DNA of 64,000 nucleotides from Oscillospiraceae bacterium (GTDB lineage: Bacteria > Bacillota > Clostridia > Oscillospirales > Oscillospiraceae), in NCBI GenBank assembly GCA_017522015.1, contig JAFXAW010000029.1, forward strand, positions 1 to 64,000, written 5' to 3'. Positions 42,120 to 51,871 of this stretch are shown piece after piece. Every line of letters starts with the position of its first letter. The first letter of the stretch is position 1. A model generated the notes under the pieces. It ran no database searches. It was given only the letters and a program-made list of their open reading frames with translations, and was not told the origin of the DNA. Both the position numbers and the translations under genes were made by a program.

Positions 42120-44867
42120 TTACGCTCCCAGCACGGCCGCGCAGCGCGGGCACAGGCCGTCAGCATTTGTCTGCGTGCTGTGCTTCCAGCAGCGCGGGCA
42201 CTTTTCGCCCTCGGCAGCGCGCACTTCAATCTCCAGCCCGGCGCCGGTCGAGACGCTGACCTGCGAAACGATGAGCAGGTCGGCAAGCTCGGAAGCGGGA
42301 ATCTCCGCCAGGAAGGCGTCCTCCGCCGGGACGGTGAGGCAAACCATTGCCTCCAGGCTCTTGCCGATCTTCTTCTCGGCACGCGCGCTCTCCAGAACAC
42401 CGTTGACGGCATCGCGCACTTCGATGATGCGCGCCCATTTTTCCATCTGCGCGTCATCGAGCGCGTAGGCGGCAAAGGGCTTGTGCATCTCGTTGAAGAT
42501 CACGTTGCGCGCATCGTCGCACGCGGCGTGCGGCATGGCCTGCCAGATCTCGTCACAGGTGAAGGCGAGGATGGGCGCCATGATGCGGGTCAGCGTGTCA
42601 AGAATCAGATAGAGCGCGGTCTGTGCGCTGGATCGCAGCGCGCCGTCCGTCTCCTCGCAGTAGAGGCGATCCTTGATGATGTCCAGATAGAAGTTGGAAA
42701 GCTCCACAACGCAGAAATCGTTGATGGCCTTCGTGACCGCCACGAACTCATAGTCGTCATAGGCCGCAAAGCACTTTTCGATCAGCGCGTTGAGGCGGGT
42801 CAGCGCCCACTTGTCCAGCTCCTGCATCTCCTCCGGCGGCGTGAGTCTGTCGGGATCAAAGCCCGCCAGATTGCCGAGGCAGTAGCGCGCGGTGTTGCGG
42901 AATTTCAGATAATTCTGCGAAAGCTGCTTGAAAATGGCATCGGAGCAGCGGACATCGGCGTGATAGTCCGCGCTGGCTGCCCAGAGGCGCAGCAGATCCG
43001 CGCCGTATTTCTTGATGATCTCGCTGGGATCCATGCCGTTGCCGAGGGACTTGTGCATGGCCTTACCCTCGCCGTCCACCGTCCAGCCGTGGGTGAGGCA
43101 GGCCTGGAACGGAGCTCCCTTGCCGAGCGCGCCGACAGCGGTGAGCAGGCTGGACTGGAACCAGCCGCGGTACTGGTCGAGACCCTCAATGTACATGGAG
43201 GCCGGCCAGAACTCCTGCGTGCGCTGCATGGAGGCAAAGTGCGTGGAGCCGGAATCAAACCAGCCGTCCAGCGTGTCTTCCTCCTGCGTGAAGCCGTGAT
43301 CGCAGCCGCAGTGGGGGCAGGTGAAGCCCTCGGGCAGGATCTCGGAAGCGGACTTCTCGAACCAGGCGTTGGAGCCCTCTTTCTCAAACAGGGCGGAAAC
43401 GCGCTCAATCGTCTCGTCCGTGCAGATGGGCTTTCCGCAATCCGGGCAATAGAACACCGGAATCGGCAGACCCCATTTGCGCTGACGGGAGATGCACCAG
43501 TCGCTGCGCTCGCGGATCATGGATTTCATCCGCTCAATGCCCCAGGCGGGCAGCCAGCGCACATCGTCACAGGCGGCGCAGGCCTCCTCCTTGAAGGCGT
43601 CCACGGAGCAGAACCACTGCGGCGTGGCACGGAAGATGATGGGGCCCTTGCAGCGCCAGCAGTGCGGATAGCTGTGGATAATGTCCTCCGAGGCCAGAAG
43701 CATGCCGCTCTCGCGCATATCGGCGAGGATGACGGGGTTGCTCTCCTCGGTCTTCAGTCCGGCATACTTGCCGGCATATTCGGTGTGGCGGCCGCGGTCG
43801 TCCACCGGCACAACCATCTCCATACCGTAGCGGCGGCAGGTCTGATAGTCGTCCGCGCCAAAGCCGGGCGCGGTGTGGACGCAGCCGGTACCGCTGTCCA
43901 TCGTGACGTAGTCAGCCAGCACGAGGCGGCTGGTCTTGTCCAGGAAGGGGTGATAAGCGAGCATGTTCTCAAAGAACGCGCCCTCGTGCTTTTCCAGAAT
44001 CTCCCATCCTTCGATGCCGGCGACGCCCATAACCTTCTCCGCGCGCGCCTCCGCCATGATATACAGCTCTCCGTTCGGCGCCTTGATGATCGCATAGCTC
44101 TCCTGCGGGTTGAGCGCGATGGCAAGGTTTCCGGGCAGCGTCCAGATGGTCGTTGTCCAGATCACAAAATACAGCTTGCTGTGGTCGATATGCCCCAGCT
44201 TGCCCTGATCGTCGTGCATGGGGAATTTGACGTACACAGTCGTGCAGGGATCGTCCTGATACTCGATCTCCGCCTCGGCCAGCGCCGTCTCGTCCTTCGG
44301 GCACCAGTACACGGGCTTGAGGCCCTTGTAGATATAGCCCTTCTTATACATCGCGCCGAAGATCTTGACCTCCTCGGCCTCGAAGCCCGGGTCCATCGTC
44401 TTGTAGGGATGCTCCCAGTCGCCGATGACGCCCATACGCTTGAAGCCGGCACGCTGCACGTCAATATAGTGATCGGCAAACTCCCGGCAGGCGGAGCGGA
44501 ACTCCGGAACGCTCATCGCCTTGTGGTTGAGCTTGTTTTTCTTGATGATGGCGCTCTCGATGGGCATGCCGTGGTTATCCCAGCCCGGAACGTAGGGCGT
44601 GTAATACCCGCGCATGGCATGGGTGCGCACGATAAAGTCCTTCAGCGACTTATTCAGGGCATGACCCATGTGCAGATCGCCGTTGGAAAACGGAGGTCCG
44701 TCATGCAGGGAAAACAGGGGCTTCCCCTCGTTCTTCTTCAGCAGCTCGCCATAGACATCCTGCGCCTCCCAGCGGGCAAGCATCTCCGGTTCACGCGTCG
44801 GAAGCGCGGCGCGCATGGGAAAATCGGTCTTCGGCAGATTGACTGTGGCGTTAAAATCCTGTGCCAT
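42120..44867 (-). CDS. ileS: Isoleucyl-tRNA synthetase
   Basis: 915 residues, class I. HMGHALN is the HIGH motif, and GKAMHKSLGN stands in for KMSKS (AMHKS), with the lysine that matters kept. The editing domain spans the middle. The C-terminal zinc finger has Cys pairs in CPRCWKHST and CPRCAAVL. It charges tRNA-Ile and edits valine. Placed between divIVA and lspA as in many Bacillota. Confidence 0.96.
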   Translation of the reverse strand: MAQDFNATVNLPKTDFPMRAALPTREPEMLARWEAQDVYGELLKKNEGKPLFSLHDGPPFSNGDLHMGHALNKSLKDFIVRTHAMRGYYTPYVPGWDNHGMPIESAIIKKNKLNHKAMSVPEFRSACREFADHYIDVQRAGFKRMGVIGDWEHPYKTMDPGFEAEEVKIFGAMYKKGYIYKGLKPVYWCPKDETALAEAEIEYQDDPCTTVYVKFPMHDDQGKLGHIDHSKLYFVIWTTTIWTLPGNLAIALNPQESYAIIKAPNGELYIMAEARAEKVMGVAGIEGWEILEKHEGAFFENMLAYHPFLDKTSRLVLADYVTMDSGTGCVHTAPGFGADDYQTCRRYGMEMVVPVDDRGRHTEYAGKYAGLKTEESNPVILADMRESGMLLASEDIIHSYPHCWRCKGPIIFRATPQWFCSVDAFKEEACAACDDVRWLPAWGIERMKSMIRERSDWCISRQRKWGLPIPVFYCPDCGKPICTDETIERVSALFEKEGSNAWFEKSASEILPEGFTCPHCGCDHGFTQEEDTLDGWFDSGSTHFASMQRTQEFWPASMYIEGLDQYRGWFQSSLLTAVGALGKGAPFQACLTHGWTVDGEGKAMHKSLGNGMDPSEIIKKYGADLLRLWAASADYHADVRCSDAIFKQLSQNYLKFRNTARYCLGNLAGFDPDRLTPPEEMQELDKWALTRLNALIEKCFAAYDDYEFVAVTKAINDFCVVELSNFYLDIIKDRLYCEETDGALRSSAQTALYLILDTLTRIMAPILAFTCDEIWQAMPHAACDDARNVIFNEMHKPFAAYALDDAQMEKWARIIEVRDAVNGVLESARAEKKIGKSLEAMVCLTVPAEDAFLAEIPASELADLLIVSQVSVSTGAGLEIEVRAAEGEKCPRCWKHSTQTNADGLCPRCAAVLGA

Positions 44868-44905
44868 TGTATCTGTTCTCCTATCTTGGTGGCAAAGTGC
44901 CTATT

Positions 44906-44965
44906 ACAAAAAAACGCGCTGAGGATGCCGCATCCCCGCGAAAGGCAGGGCACACGGCATCCACA
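44906..44965 (-). terminator. Terminator after divIVA
   Basis: On the complementary strand GGATGCCG and CGGCATCC pair around a loop with further GC structure, and seven T residues follow (complement 44908-44914). So ileS needs its own promoter or read-through. Confidence 0.7.
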
Positions 44966-45015
44966 GGGCTTACTTAACCTGTTCCGGCGGCATACAGACT
45001 CCGCCGCAGCAAATG

Positions 45016-45690
45016 TCAGAAATCAAAGAAACGGGTGGGCTCGTCCGTGGAATCGGCGATGCCGCCGCGCACGACGTCAGGCAGCACACCGAGCTCCGGC
45101 TCGTCAGCCAGCTTGGCAACGCTGTCTTCAATGCTGCGCACGGTGTCCCAGCCACCGTCGGCAGCCGGCGCCGCGGGCTTAACCTCGGGCTTTTCCTCCG
45201 CAACATGGGTTCCCTCGCTGATCGCGCTGAACAGCTCAAGCTGGCGGGCGCACAGCAGGCGCATCCGCTCGATGTACTCGCTGCTGCTCTTCTTCGCCTC
45301 GCTGAGCTTGCCCTCCTCAACGGCAACCTCGGTCTGCGCATCGCGGATCATGCCGGCGGCCTTCTCCTCGGCGTCCCGCAGCATGGCGGTGGCCTTTTCC
45401 TCCGCCTCACGCAGCATGGCTGTGCTGTTCTTCTTGGCCTCGGCAAGCTGCTCGTCGCTCATCTTCTGTGCGGCGAGGATGGCGCGGCGCATACCGTCCT
45501 CCGTGGCGCGGTATTCCTCGATCTTCTCAACGAGGACCTTCATCTTGCCCTTGAGCACGGCGTTTTCGTTATGCAGCGCAGTATAGTCGGCAACGATAGC
45601 GTCCAGAAAATCATCCACTCCGGCCATATCATAGCCACCGAACATGGCTCTTTCAAAAGTCTTCTCGCGCAGTTCCTGCGGTGTCAGCAT
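45016..45690 (-). CDS. divIVA: DivIVA-domain cell-division protein
   Basis: 224 residues. N-terminal DivIVA domain (MLTPQELREKTFERAMFGGYDMAGVDDFLDAI) and a long coiled coil at about 30-160 rich in AREAEEKA repeats, then an acidic tail. DivIVA binds negatively curved membrane at poles and septa. The ATG at 45690 matches the family; a GTG three codons upstream is too close to its ribosome site. Part of the sepF-ylmE division cluster. Confidence 0.92.
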   Translation of the reverse strand: MLTPQELREKTFERAMFGGYDMAGVDDFLDAIVADYTALHNENAVLKGKMKVLVEKIEEYRATEDGMRRAILAAQKMSDEQLAEAKKNSTAMLREAEEKATAMLRDAEEKAAGMIRDAQTEVAVEEGKLSEAKKSSSEYIERMRLLCARQLELFSAISEGTHVAEEKPEVKPAAPAADGGWDTVRSIEDSVAKLADEPELGVLPDVVRGGIADSTDEPTRFFDF

Positions 45691-45767
45691 ATCCCACACA
45701 ACCCTTTCGTATTAATCTAATATCTGTCTGTTTCGCGGATTCTCTTTTTTATCTCTGTGCCCGGGAC

Positions 45768-46247
45768 TTAAAAGTACACGCCGCTGTTTTCCAGCTCGTC
45801 GATCAGATCGCCCATCAGATCCACGTTGTAAGGCGTGATGAGGTAGGTGCTGTTGGCAATCTTCTTGATCTTCCCGTCCTGCGCATAGGCAACGCCGGAG
45901 AGGAAGTCGATCAGACGGCGGGCAATTTCCTTTTGCGTCTGTTCCAGATTCATCACAACCGTGCGCTTCTCGCGCAGATGATCGGCAATCTCGGCCGCAA
46001 CCTCAAAGCGCTCGGGCTTGACCAGCACGACCTGCACCTGCGTTGTGGTCGCGATGTTGACGACCTTGTTCCCGCGCGCGGGGCTCGCGCTCGGCACGTT
46101 CACCGGCTCGGGCTCAAAGCTCTGCGAAAAGGGATTCTTCCGCGCAGCGTCTTTCGGCTTCGGCGCTTCCGCAATCGGCTCCTCGTCTTCAAATTCATCC
46201 TCATCAAAGGGTCGAGTCAGTTTTTTCAACTCATCCAGAAAACCCAT
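45768..46247 (-). CDS. sepF: Cell-division protein SepF
   Basis: 159 residues. An N-terminal amphipathic helix (MGFLDELKKLTRPF) that binds membrane, an acidic/Pro linker, and the SepF core (about 75-155; VQVVLVKPERFEVAAEIADHL...VVMNLEQ and FLSGVAYA). SepF tethers FtsZ to the membrane. It follows ylmE and precedes divIVA; ylmG and ylmH, usual between them, are missing. Confidence 0.95.
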   Translation of the reverse strand: MGFLDELKKLTRPFDEDEFEDEEPIAEAPKPKDAARKNPFSQSFEPEPVNVPSASPARGNKVVNIATTTQVQVVLVKPERFEVAAEIADHLREKRTVVMNLEQTQKEIARRLIDFLSGVAYAQDGKIKKIANSTYLITPYNVDLMGDLIDELENSGVYF

Positions 46248-46283
46248 AGTATCCCTCCATATTTCGCGTTGCAGCGTCTGCTG

Positions 46284-46949
46284 TCAGGCATAGTCACGCG
46301 CACCGAAAACAGCCGTGCCGATGCGAACCATATTCGCGCCTTCCTGCACGGCCTGCAAATAATCTGCACTCATGCCCATTGACAGAAAATCCATACTGAT
46401 ATTATCGTATTTTTTTCCGCTAATGTCAACAAAAAGCTTATACATTGCGGAAAAATAGCGCCTGCTGTCGTCCTTTTGCGTGCAAATGGGCGGGATTGTC
46501 ATCAATCCGCGCACGCAAAGCTGCGTCTTACCCGCCGCCAGCTCCAGCAGTGCAGGTAATGCCTCCGGCGCGACGCCGGACTTCGCCGCCTCGCCGCCGA
46601 TGTTGACCTCCAGCAGAATGTCCTGCCGGATGCCGAGCGCCGCTGCGCGGCGATCAATGAGCTCGAGCAGCTCTTCGCTGTCCACGCTCTGAATCAGGTC
46701 GCAGCGACCGACAACGCTTTTGACCTTGTTGCGCTGCAAATGCCCGATAAAATGCTTCTGCGCGCCGGCATAAGCGCCGAGCGCATCCTTTTCCAGCAGC
46801 TCCTGCACCCGATTCTCGCCGCAGGCATCCACACCCGCCGCAATCGCCTCACGCACAGCGTCGATGCCGTTCATCTTCGAGGCCGCAACCAGGAAAACGC
46901 CCGGCGGGAGCTCGGCGCGGATGCGCTGCACATTTTCCCCGATGGACAT
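46284..46949 (-). CDS. ylmE: YggS/YlmE-type PLP-binding protein
   Basis: 221 residues, single alanine-racemase-like barrel. The PLP lysine is in VAASKMNG, with GENRVQEL, HFIGHLQRNKVK and SMGMSADYLQA as further landmarks. These PLP-homeostasis proteins keep free PLP and branched amino-acid pools balanced. The ATG at 46949 is 5 bases from the upstream stop; GGAG is upstream. Confidence 0.93.
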   Translation of the reverse strand: MSIGENVQRIRAELPPGVFLVAASKMNGIDAVREAIAAGVDACGENRVQELLEKDALGAYAGAQKHFIGHLQRNKVKSVVGRCDLIQSVDSEELLELIDRRAAALGIRQDILLEVNIGGEAAKSGVAPEALPALLELAAGKTQLCVRGLMTIPPICTQKDDSRRYFSAMYKLFVDISGKKYDNISMDFLSMGMSADYLQAVQEGANMVRIGTAVFGARDYA

Positions 46950-46954
46950 GTCTC

Positions 46955-48178
46955 TCACTCCATGATCTTCCCGTCGTACAGCTCCTTCGCGCTGACAATG
47001 ATCTCATTGCCGCTGCGCAGCATGCTGCCGATGGGTCCGGGCGCAGCGAGATAGAAGCTCTCCGTCTCCCAGACGATCTCAATATATTTCTTCTCCGCCT
47101 GCACGCCCGTGAGTACGTACAGGTAATGGAGTGTTTCGCCTTCCTCGTTCGTCTCCGTGTGCACGGCTTCCTTCGGCACGCGGATGCCGCTGTGCTCCTC
47201 CGTCACAAGTGTGGCCGAGACAACGCGCATGGAGAGCGTTTCCATAACCGCGCGGTCACAGGAGAACACCAGCACACGGCAGCCGTCCTTCTCGCGGCCG
47301 ACGTCCTCAATGCGCGCGGTAAGCGGCTCATTGTAATAGCGTCCCATCTCCAGCGTGACGCGCGCGCCGCGCTGAAGTGAGTCTGCGCGCTGCGCATAGT
47401 CGTCTGAATCAATCTGCGCGGCGAAGTACCAGCTGTTCGAGCTGACGATTTTCCCGAACGCGCCCTCAGTCTGCTCCTGCCGGCCGTCGATCATCTCCTG
47501 CAGACTCGATGCGGTAAGGCTTTTGAGCTCGTCCGGACGCAGCGTCTCATAGCCGTCAAGCTGCGTTGTGAAAATGCCGCTTGCGGGCGCAGGAATCGGC
47601 TCCGTGTCGCCCTTCGCGCTCTCCTGCAGCTTCTCAAGCTGGGAGCGCAGAATCAGCAGGTCGCCGGCCGTGGCGTTTTCCGCATCGGGCGTAAACAGCA
47701 GCGAGCGGAGGCTGAGGCTGCTTTCCTCCGCCTCCTGTATGGCGTGACGCGCCACCGCGGTGGCCAGCCCGGACGAAGCCTTTTCCAGCGCGTCGCTGCG
47801 CGCTGTGAGCTCCTCGGCGCTCACAAGGCCGCTGAGCAGACTCTCCGTCTGCCGGATCTCCAGCTCCAGTTCCCGGATACTCTCCGCGCGGCGGGCAGAT
47901 TCCTCGCTTGTGTAGGTCACGGCAACAGCGCTGCCCTTGCCGACGCGCTTGCCCTCCGTAACGGCAAGGCTCCTGTACTGCGCCTGACTGTACAGCACCG
48001 TCTCGTCGCGCACAACGATGCCGCTGATCTGCGTCTCGGTGCGGACCGTTGTCTGCACGGCGGGCGCGGTGATCACCGGCGCGTTGACGGCGCGGAAAAA
48101 GTAAATGCCCAGATATGCCGCGAGCGCCAGAAAAATGCACAGCGCCGCGATTTTTGTGATGAGGTCTGTTTTTTTCAT
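46955..48178 (-). CDS. HlyD-family membrane-fusion-like protein
   Basis: 407 residues. One N-terminal TM (about 5-28), then a biotinyl-like half (IVVRDETVLYSQ...KRVGKGSAVAV), a short coiled coil (about 95-130) and a beta barrel (SWYFAAQIDSDDY and KEAVHTETNEEG). It resembles MFP/HlyD adaptors but no ABC or RND pump is adjacent. A protein of this type stands beside ylmE-sepF in many Clostridia and may take part in envelope assembly. The ATG follows GAAAGAT. Confidence 0.75.
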   Translation of the reverse strand: MKKTDLITKIAALCIFLALAAYLGIYFFRAVNAPVITAPAVQTTVRTETQISGIVVRDETVLYSQAQYRSLAVTEGKRVGKGSAVAVTYTSEESARRAESIRELELEIRQTESLLSGLVSAEELTARSDALEKASSGLATAVARHAIQEAEESSLSLRSLLFTPDAENATAGDLLILRSQLEKLQESAKGDTEPIPAPASGIFTTQLDGYETLRPDELKSLTASSLQEMIDGRQEQTEGAFGKIVSSNSWYFAAQIDSDDYAQRADSLQRGARVTLEMGRYYNEPLTARIEDVGREKDGCRVLVFSCDRAVMETLSMRVVSATLVTEEHSGIRVPKEAVHTETNEEGETLHYLYVLTGVQAEKKYIEIVWETESFYLAAPGPIGSMLRSGNEIIVSAKELYDGKIME

Positions 48179-48239
48179 ATCTTTCTCTGTTCGCCGCGGG
48201 AGCGCAGCCCGCGACGGTTCCCGGCTATATGCCGGGCGC

Positions 48240-48461
48240 TTATGTACCCAGCTCGATCGGGCGTATCGGCACAACCGTCGAGATTGCGTGTTTATAGATC
48301 ATCTGCTGCTTGCCGTCGCTGTCGAGCACGACCACAAAACTGTCAAAGCCGAGCACGACGCCGCGAAGCTGAAAGCCGTTGACGAGAAACACCGTCACCG
48401 GCATTCTCTCCCGTCTCGCGTTGTTGAGAAAACCGTCCTGTAAATTGATGAGCTTTTGCAT
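48240..48461 (-). CDS. hfq: RNA chaperone Hfq
   Basis: 73 residues. Sm1 ([23 protein letters not shown]) and Sm2 (YKHAIST) are intact, with Gln8-like [12 protein letters not shown] at the distal/proximal rim. It binds small RNAs and mRNA. It lies right after miaA, the usual partner gene. The start follows GGGAGAGAAAG. The frame is also open far upstream, but that part has no support. Confidence 0.95.
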   Translation of the reverse strand: MQKLINLQDGFLNNARRERMPVTVFLVNGFQLRGVVLGFDSFVVVLDSDGKQQMIYKHAISTVVPIRPIELGT

Positions 48462-48615
48462 CTTTCTCTCCCTTTCGGGACGCGGCGGCTGTGCGAAAAA
48501 CGGCAGAAAAAACGCTTTTTCCGGCTTTTTGATCTTTTCCGTACAGTACAGTATATCACAGCTTTTCCGCGCCGTAAAATAGTTTTTCTCCGATCTGATC
48601 GAAGTCAGGCCTATT

Positions 48616-49593
48616 TTACCGCGCAGCGCGCAATAAATCTGTCGAAAGAAGCACGCCCCGTGCGATGTCCGGCTCGTTTTCCCAAACCAGCCAGTGCAGC
48701 TTTTTGTCGCGCCGCAGCCAGGTGAGCTGCCGCTTGGCATAGCGCCGGGAATTGCGCTTGACGGCCTCGATCGCCTCCTCGGCACTGCATTCTCCCGCAA
48801 GGCAGGCCGCGATCTCCTTATAGCCGATGGCCTGCATGGCCGTGCTCTCGCCCGACACGCCGGAGGCGAGCAGCGTGCGCACCTCATCGAAGAGTCCGCG
48901 CTCCAGCATCTCGTCCACACGCCGGTCGATGCGCGTATACAGCGCCTCCCGCTCGGCAAAATTGAGTGCGATGCGCAGGCTTGTATAGCGCGGCGGCAAG
49001 GCGCGGGTCTCCGCGTCGTGCTGTGTGATGGTCTTGCCGGTGAGGTAATAAATCTCCATCGCGCGGACAATGCGCCGCTTGTCCTGCGTCTGCAAAAGCG
49101 CTGCCCGCTCCGGGTCAAATTCAGCCAGCCGTCTGCGCATCTCCTCCCCGCCCAGCGCGTCATATTCCGCGCTGAGCTTTTCGCGCAGCGCGCCGTCGCC
49201 TCTTTCCGCGAAGCTGCGCGCGGACAGCAGCGAGTCGATATACAGCCCCGTGCCGCCGACGAGGATGGGCACTTTCCCGCGCGCGAGCACATCGTCCACG
49301 CAGCGTGACGCCTCCTCAACATAGCGCGACACGGAATAATCCTCGTCCGGCTCCGCAACAGAGAACATATGGTGCGGCACGCCGCGCAGCTCCTCTATCT
49401 CGGGCTTGGCCGTGCCGATGTCCATGCGGCGGTAGATCTGCATGGAGTCCGCGGAGATCACCTCGCCCCCGAGCGCGAGGGAAAGCTCCACGCCGAGCGC
49501 CGTTTTGCCCGTGGCGGTCGGCCCGGTGAGCACGATGACCTGCGGCGCGTCCTGCGTCCGCGCCCCGTTCTTTTGTGTATCCAAACCGCTCAT
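48616..49593 (-). CDS. miaA: tRNA dimethylallyltransferase
   Basis: 325 residues. P-loop GPTATGKT (24-31), [17 protein letters not shown] (DSxQ substrate loop) and AIGYKEI near 250. It prenylates A37 of tRNAs that read UNN codons. Followed by hfq after 154 bases, as in many bacteria; here the gap contains no clear extra gene. Confidence 0.95.
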   Translation of the reverse strand: MSGLDTQKNGARTQDAPQVIVLTGPTATGKTALGVELSLALGGEVISADSMQIYRRMDIGTAKPEIEELRGVPHHMFSVAEPDEDYSVSRYVEEASRCVDDVLARGKVPILVGGTGLYIDSLLSARSFAERGDGALREKLSAEYDALGGEEMRRRLAEFDPERAALLQTQDKRRIVRAMEIYYLTGKTITQHDAETRALPPRYTSLRIALNFAEREALYTRIDRRVDEMLERGLFDEVRTLLASGVSGESTAMQAIGYKEIAACLAGECSAEEAIEAVKRNSRRYAKRQLTWLRRDKKLHWLVWENEPDIARGVLLSTDLLRAAR

Positions 49594-49615
49594 CTTCTCA
49601 CCTCAAAAAACGTTC

Positions 49616-49645
49616 TTGCCTTTCCGTTTGCCTTTGTGTTACAAT
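49616..49645 (+). promoter_or_regulatory. Promoter of degV
   Basis: TTGCCT, an 18-base spacer and TACAAT, 35 bases before the start. Confidence 0.55.
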
Positions 49646-49680
49646 GGACTGACTCTATATTCAACAGGAGGGCCATTTCC

Positions 49681-50526
49681 ATGCTTGTGAAAATCTCAGC
49701 GGACAGCACCTGTGACCTCTCTCCGGAGCTGGTTTCCGCCAATCAGATCGGAATTATGCCGCTGTGCGTAATCCGGGACGGTGTCGCCTGTCTGGACGGC
49801 ATTGAGATCACGCCGCAGGACATCTATGACTTTTTTGACAGCGGCAAGGGCATGTGCAGCACCTCCGCCGTCAGCGTCGGCGACTATATCGAGTTCTTTG
49901 GCGAGGCGCTGAAAACCGCTGATGCGGTCGTTCATCTCACGATCAGCAGTGACATGAGCTCATGTTATCAGAACGCGCTGCAGGCCGCGGAGGAGTTTCC
50001 GGGCCGCGTGTTCCCCGTGGATGCGCGCAATCTCTCCACCGGCATCGGCCATCTGGCGCTGACCGCCTGTGAGCTGGCCGCGCAGGGGGAAACCGCCGAA
50101 AAGATCGCGGAAACGCTCACCGCCATGCGGGAAAAGCTGGATGTCAGCTTCATTCTGGATACGCTGAGCTACCTGCACAAGGGCGGCCGCTGCTCCGGCG
50201 TCGCGGCGCTGGGCGCAAATCTTCTGCATCTCAGACCCTGCATCGAGGTCGTAAACGGCAAGATGCAGGTCGGCAAAAAGTTCCGCGGAAGCTCGCTCAA
50301 ATGCCGGCTCGCTTACGTTGAAAACCGCCTTGCCAACCGGGACGATCTGGATTACCGGCGCATCTTTATCACGCATTCCGGTCTGGATGACGCAACCGTG
50401 GAGGCGCTGCGCGAGGCCGTGCAGAAAACCGGCCCGTGGGAGGAGATTCTCGTCACCACAGCCGGCAGCACAATCGCCTGCCATTGCGGCCCGGGCTGCA
50501 TCGGTGTGCTGTTCTATCGCAAGTAA
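49681..50526 (+). CDS. DegV-family fatty-acid-binding protein
   Basis: 281 residues. ISADSTCDLSPEL is the N-terminal signature and SSDMSSCYQNA and GGRCSGVAALGANLLHLRP are the acyl-binding loop and second domain. DegV/FakB proteins present fatty acids to the kinase FakA for phospholipid synthesis. No fakA lies nearby. An ACAGGAGGG site precedes the ATG. Confidence 0.9.
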   Translation: MLVKISADSTCDLSPELVSANQIGIMPLCVIRDGVACLDGIEITPQDIYDFFDSGKGMCSTSAVSVGDYIEFFGEALKTADAVVHLTISSDMSSCYQNALQAAEEFPGRVFPVDARNLSTGIGHLALTACELAAQGETAEKIAETLTAMREKLDVSFILDTLSYLHKGGRCSGVAALGANLLHLRPCIEVVNGKMQVGKKFRGSSLKCRLAYVENRLANRDDLDYRRIFITHSGLDDATVEALREAVQKTGPWEEILVTTAGSTIACHCGPGCIGVLFYRK

Positions 50527-50552
50527 ATACAGGTAAATCTGCAATACTTATG

Positions 50553-50585
50553 GGGGAGCGCCCGTCGGCGCTCCCCTTTATTTAT
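50553..50585 (+). terminator. Terminator of degV
   Basis: GGGGAGCGCC (50553-50562) pairs with GGCGCTCCCC (50567-50576), and TTTATTTATT follows. Confidence 0.85.
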
Positions 50586-51871
50586 TCTGTTTCCTCTTCG
50601 TTTTCCGTGCTGTCCGCGCGCGCGAATTCCCGCACTCTGCCCCATAGCTCCGGCCGCAGGACGGCCTCGATCTCGATGCCGTTGTCCCGATATTCCGTGC
50701 GCAGAATTTTCGCCTCGCGGTGGAGCATTTCCAGCGCGCCCGCCCGGTCATAGGGCAGCAGGAGCGTGGCGCGTTTTTGCCGCCTGCCGAGCTCCTTTTG
50801 AATGGCCTCGAGCAGCTCTGCCGTGCCCTCGCCGGTCCTCGCCGAGATGCACACCGTCCTCTCGCCGCGCGGCAGCTCGCCGAAACAGGCATCGCACTTG
50901 TTGAACACGCGGATGCAGGGCGTCTGCTCCGCGCCAAGCTGCACGATGAGCTTCTCCACGACCTCCGCCTGCTCCATCCAGTCGGGATTGGACAGGTCAA
51001 TCACATGCAGCAGCAAATCGGCATATTCCAACTCCTCCAGCGTCGCCTTAAAGGCCTCCACCAGATGATGCGGCAGCTTGCGGATGAAGCCGACCGTGTC
51101 GGACAAAAGCACCTGCTGCATCTCATCGAGCTTGAGCATCCGCGTTGTGGTGTCCAGCGTGTCAAACAGCCGGTTATTGGCTGGGATGTCCGAATCCGTC
51201 AGGCAGTTGAGCAGCGTGGATTTTCCCGCATTGGTGTAGCCGACAAGCGCCACAACCGGCACGGCGTTCTTCTCGCGACGACGGCGCTGCGTAGCGCGCA
51301 CGCGGCGCACCTCGGCAAGCTCCTCCTTGAGCTTGCTGATCTTGCGTCCGATGTGGCGGCGGTCGCTCTCCAGCTGCGTTTCACCGGGGCCGCGGGTGCC
51401 GATGGCGCCCTCCTGCCGCTCCAGATGCTTCCACATGCCGATCAGCCGCGGCAGCAGATATTGATACTGCGCAAGCTCCACCTGCAGCTTGCCCTCACGC
51501 GTGCGGGCGCGCTGGGCAAAGATGTCGAGAATCAATCCGCTGCGGTCGAGCACCTTGACGCCCAGCTCCTCTGCCAGCACACGCATCTGTGAGGGGGAGA
51601 GCTCGTTGTCAAAGACGGCAAAGTCGCAGTCCGCCGCCTCGATGAGCTCCTTCATCTCCTGCACCTTGCCCTCGCCGAGAAAGCTGCGGGCGTCGGGCGT
51701 CGGGCGATTTTGCAGCACGGTCGCAACGACCTGGCCGCCCGCCGTTTCCACCAGCGCGCGCAGCTCCTCCATGCTCTGCTCGGTGCTGCGTTCCTTTTCG
51801 TCAAAGCTGGCAGCGGAAAGTCCCGCCAGAATTGCCCGCTCGACTTTTAACTCTTTTGTATTGATCGAAAT
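50582..51871 (-). CDS. hflX: Ribosome-associated GTPase HflX
   Basis: 429 residues. G1 is GYTNAGKSTLLN, G3 DTVGFIRKLP, G4 NKCD; the preceding HflX domain has RPTPDARSFLGEGKVQE. It splits stalled or hibernating 70S ribosomes. The first ATG (51772) would drop a conserved N-terminal piece (KVERAILAGLSAASF...) that is open upstream. The only starts that include it are AUU at 51871 or nearby AUC/CUG. AUU overlaps the stop codon of the preceding flavin reductase by one base (TGATT), with AAAGAGG upstream. I use it; if wrong, the gene is 50582-51772. Confidence 0.88.
   Translation of the reverse strand: MSINTKELKVERAILAGLSAASFDEKERSTEQSMEELRALVETAGGQVVATVLQNRPTPDARSFLGEGKVQEMKELIEAADCDFAVFDNELSPSQMRVLAEELGVKVLDRSGLILDIFAQRARTREGKLQVELAQYQYLLPRLIGMWKHLERQEGAIGTRGPGETQLESDRRHIGRKISKLKEELAEVRRVRATQRRRREKNAVPVVALVGYTNAGKSTLLNCLTDSDIPANNRLFDTLDTTTRMLKLDEMQQVLLSDTVGFIRKLPHHLVEAFKATLEELEYADLLLHVIDLSNPDWMEQAEVVEKLIVQLGAEQTPCIRVFNKCDACFGELPRGERTVCISARTGEGTAELLEAIQKELGRRQKRATLLLPYDRAGALEMLHREAKILRTEYRDNGIEIEAVLRPELWGRVREFARADSTENEEETE

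Noticed and set aside
39945..45182. A 5.2 kb plus-strand open frame
   Set aside because: It runs antisense through rluD, lspA, ileS and divIVA, which have clear family motifs. It is a result of the GC-rich codon use and resembles no protein.
48240..49358. A long extension of the hfq frame into miaA
   Set aside because: The extension is low-complexity Arg/Ser/Ala sequence in another frame of miaA; only the last 73 codons match Hfq.
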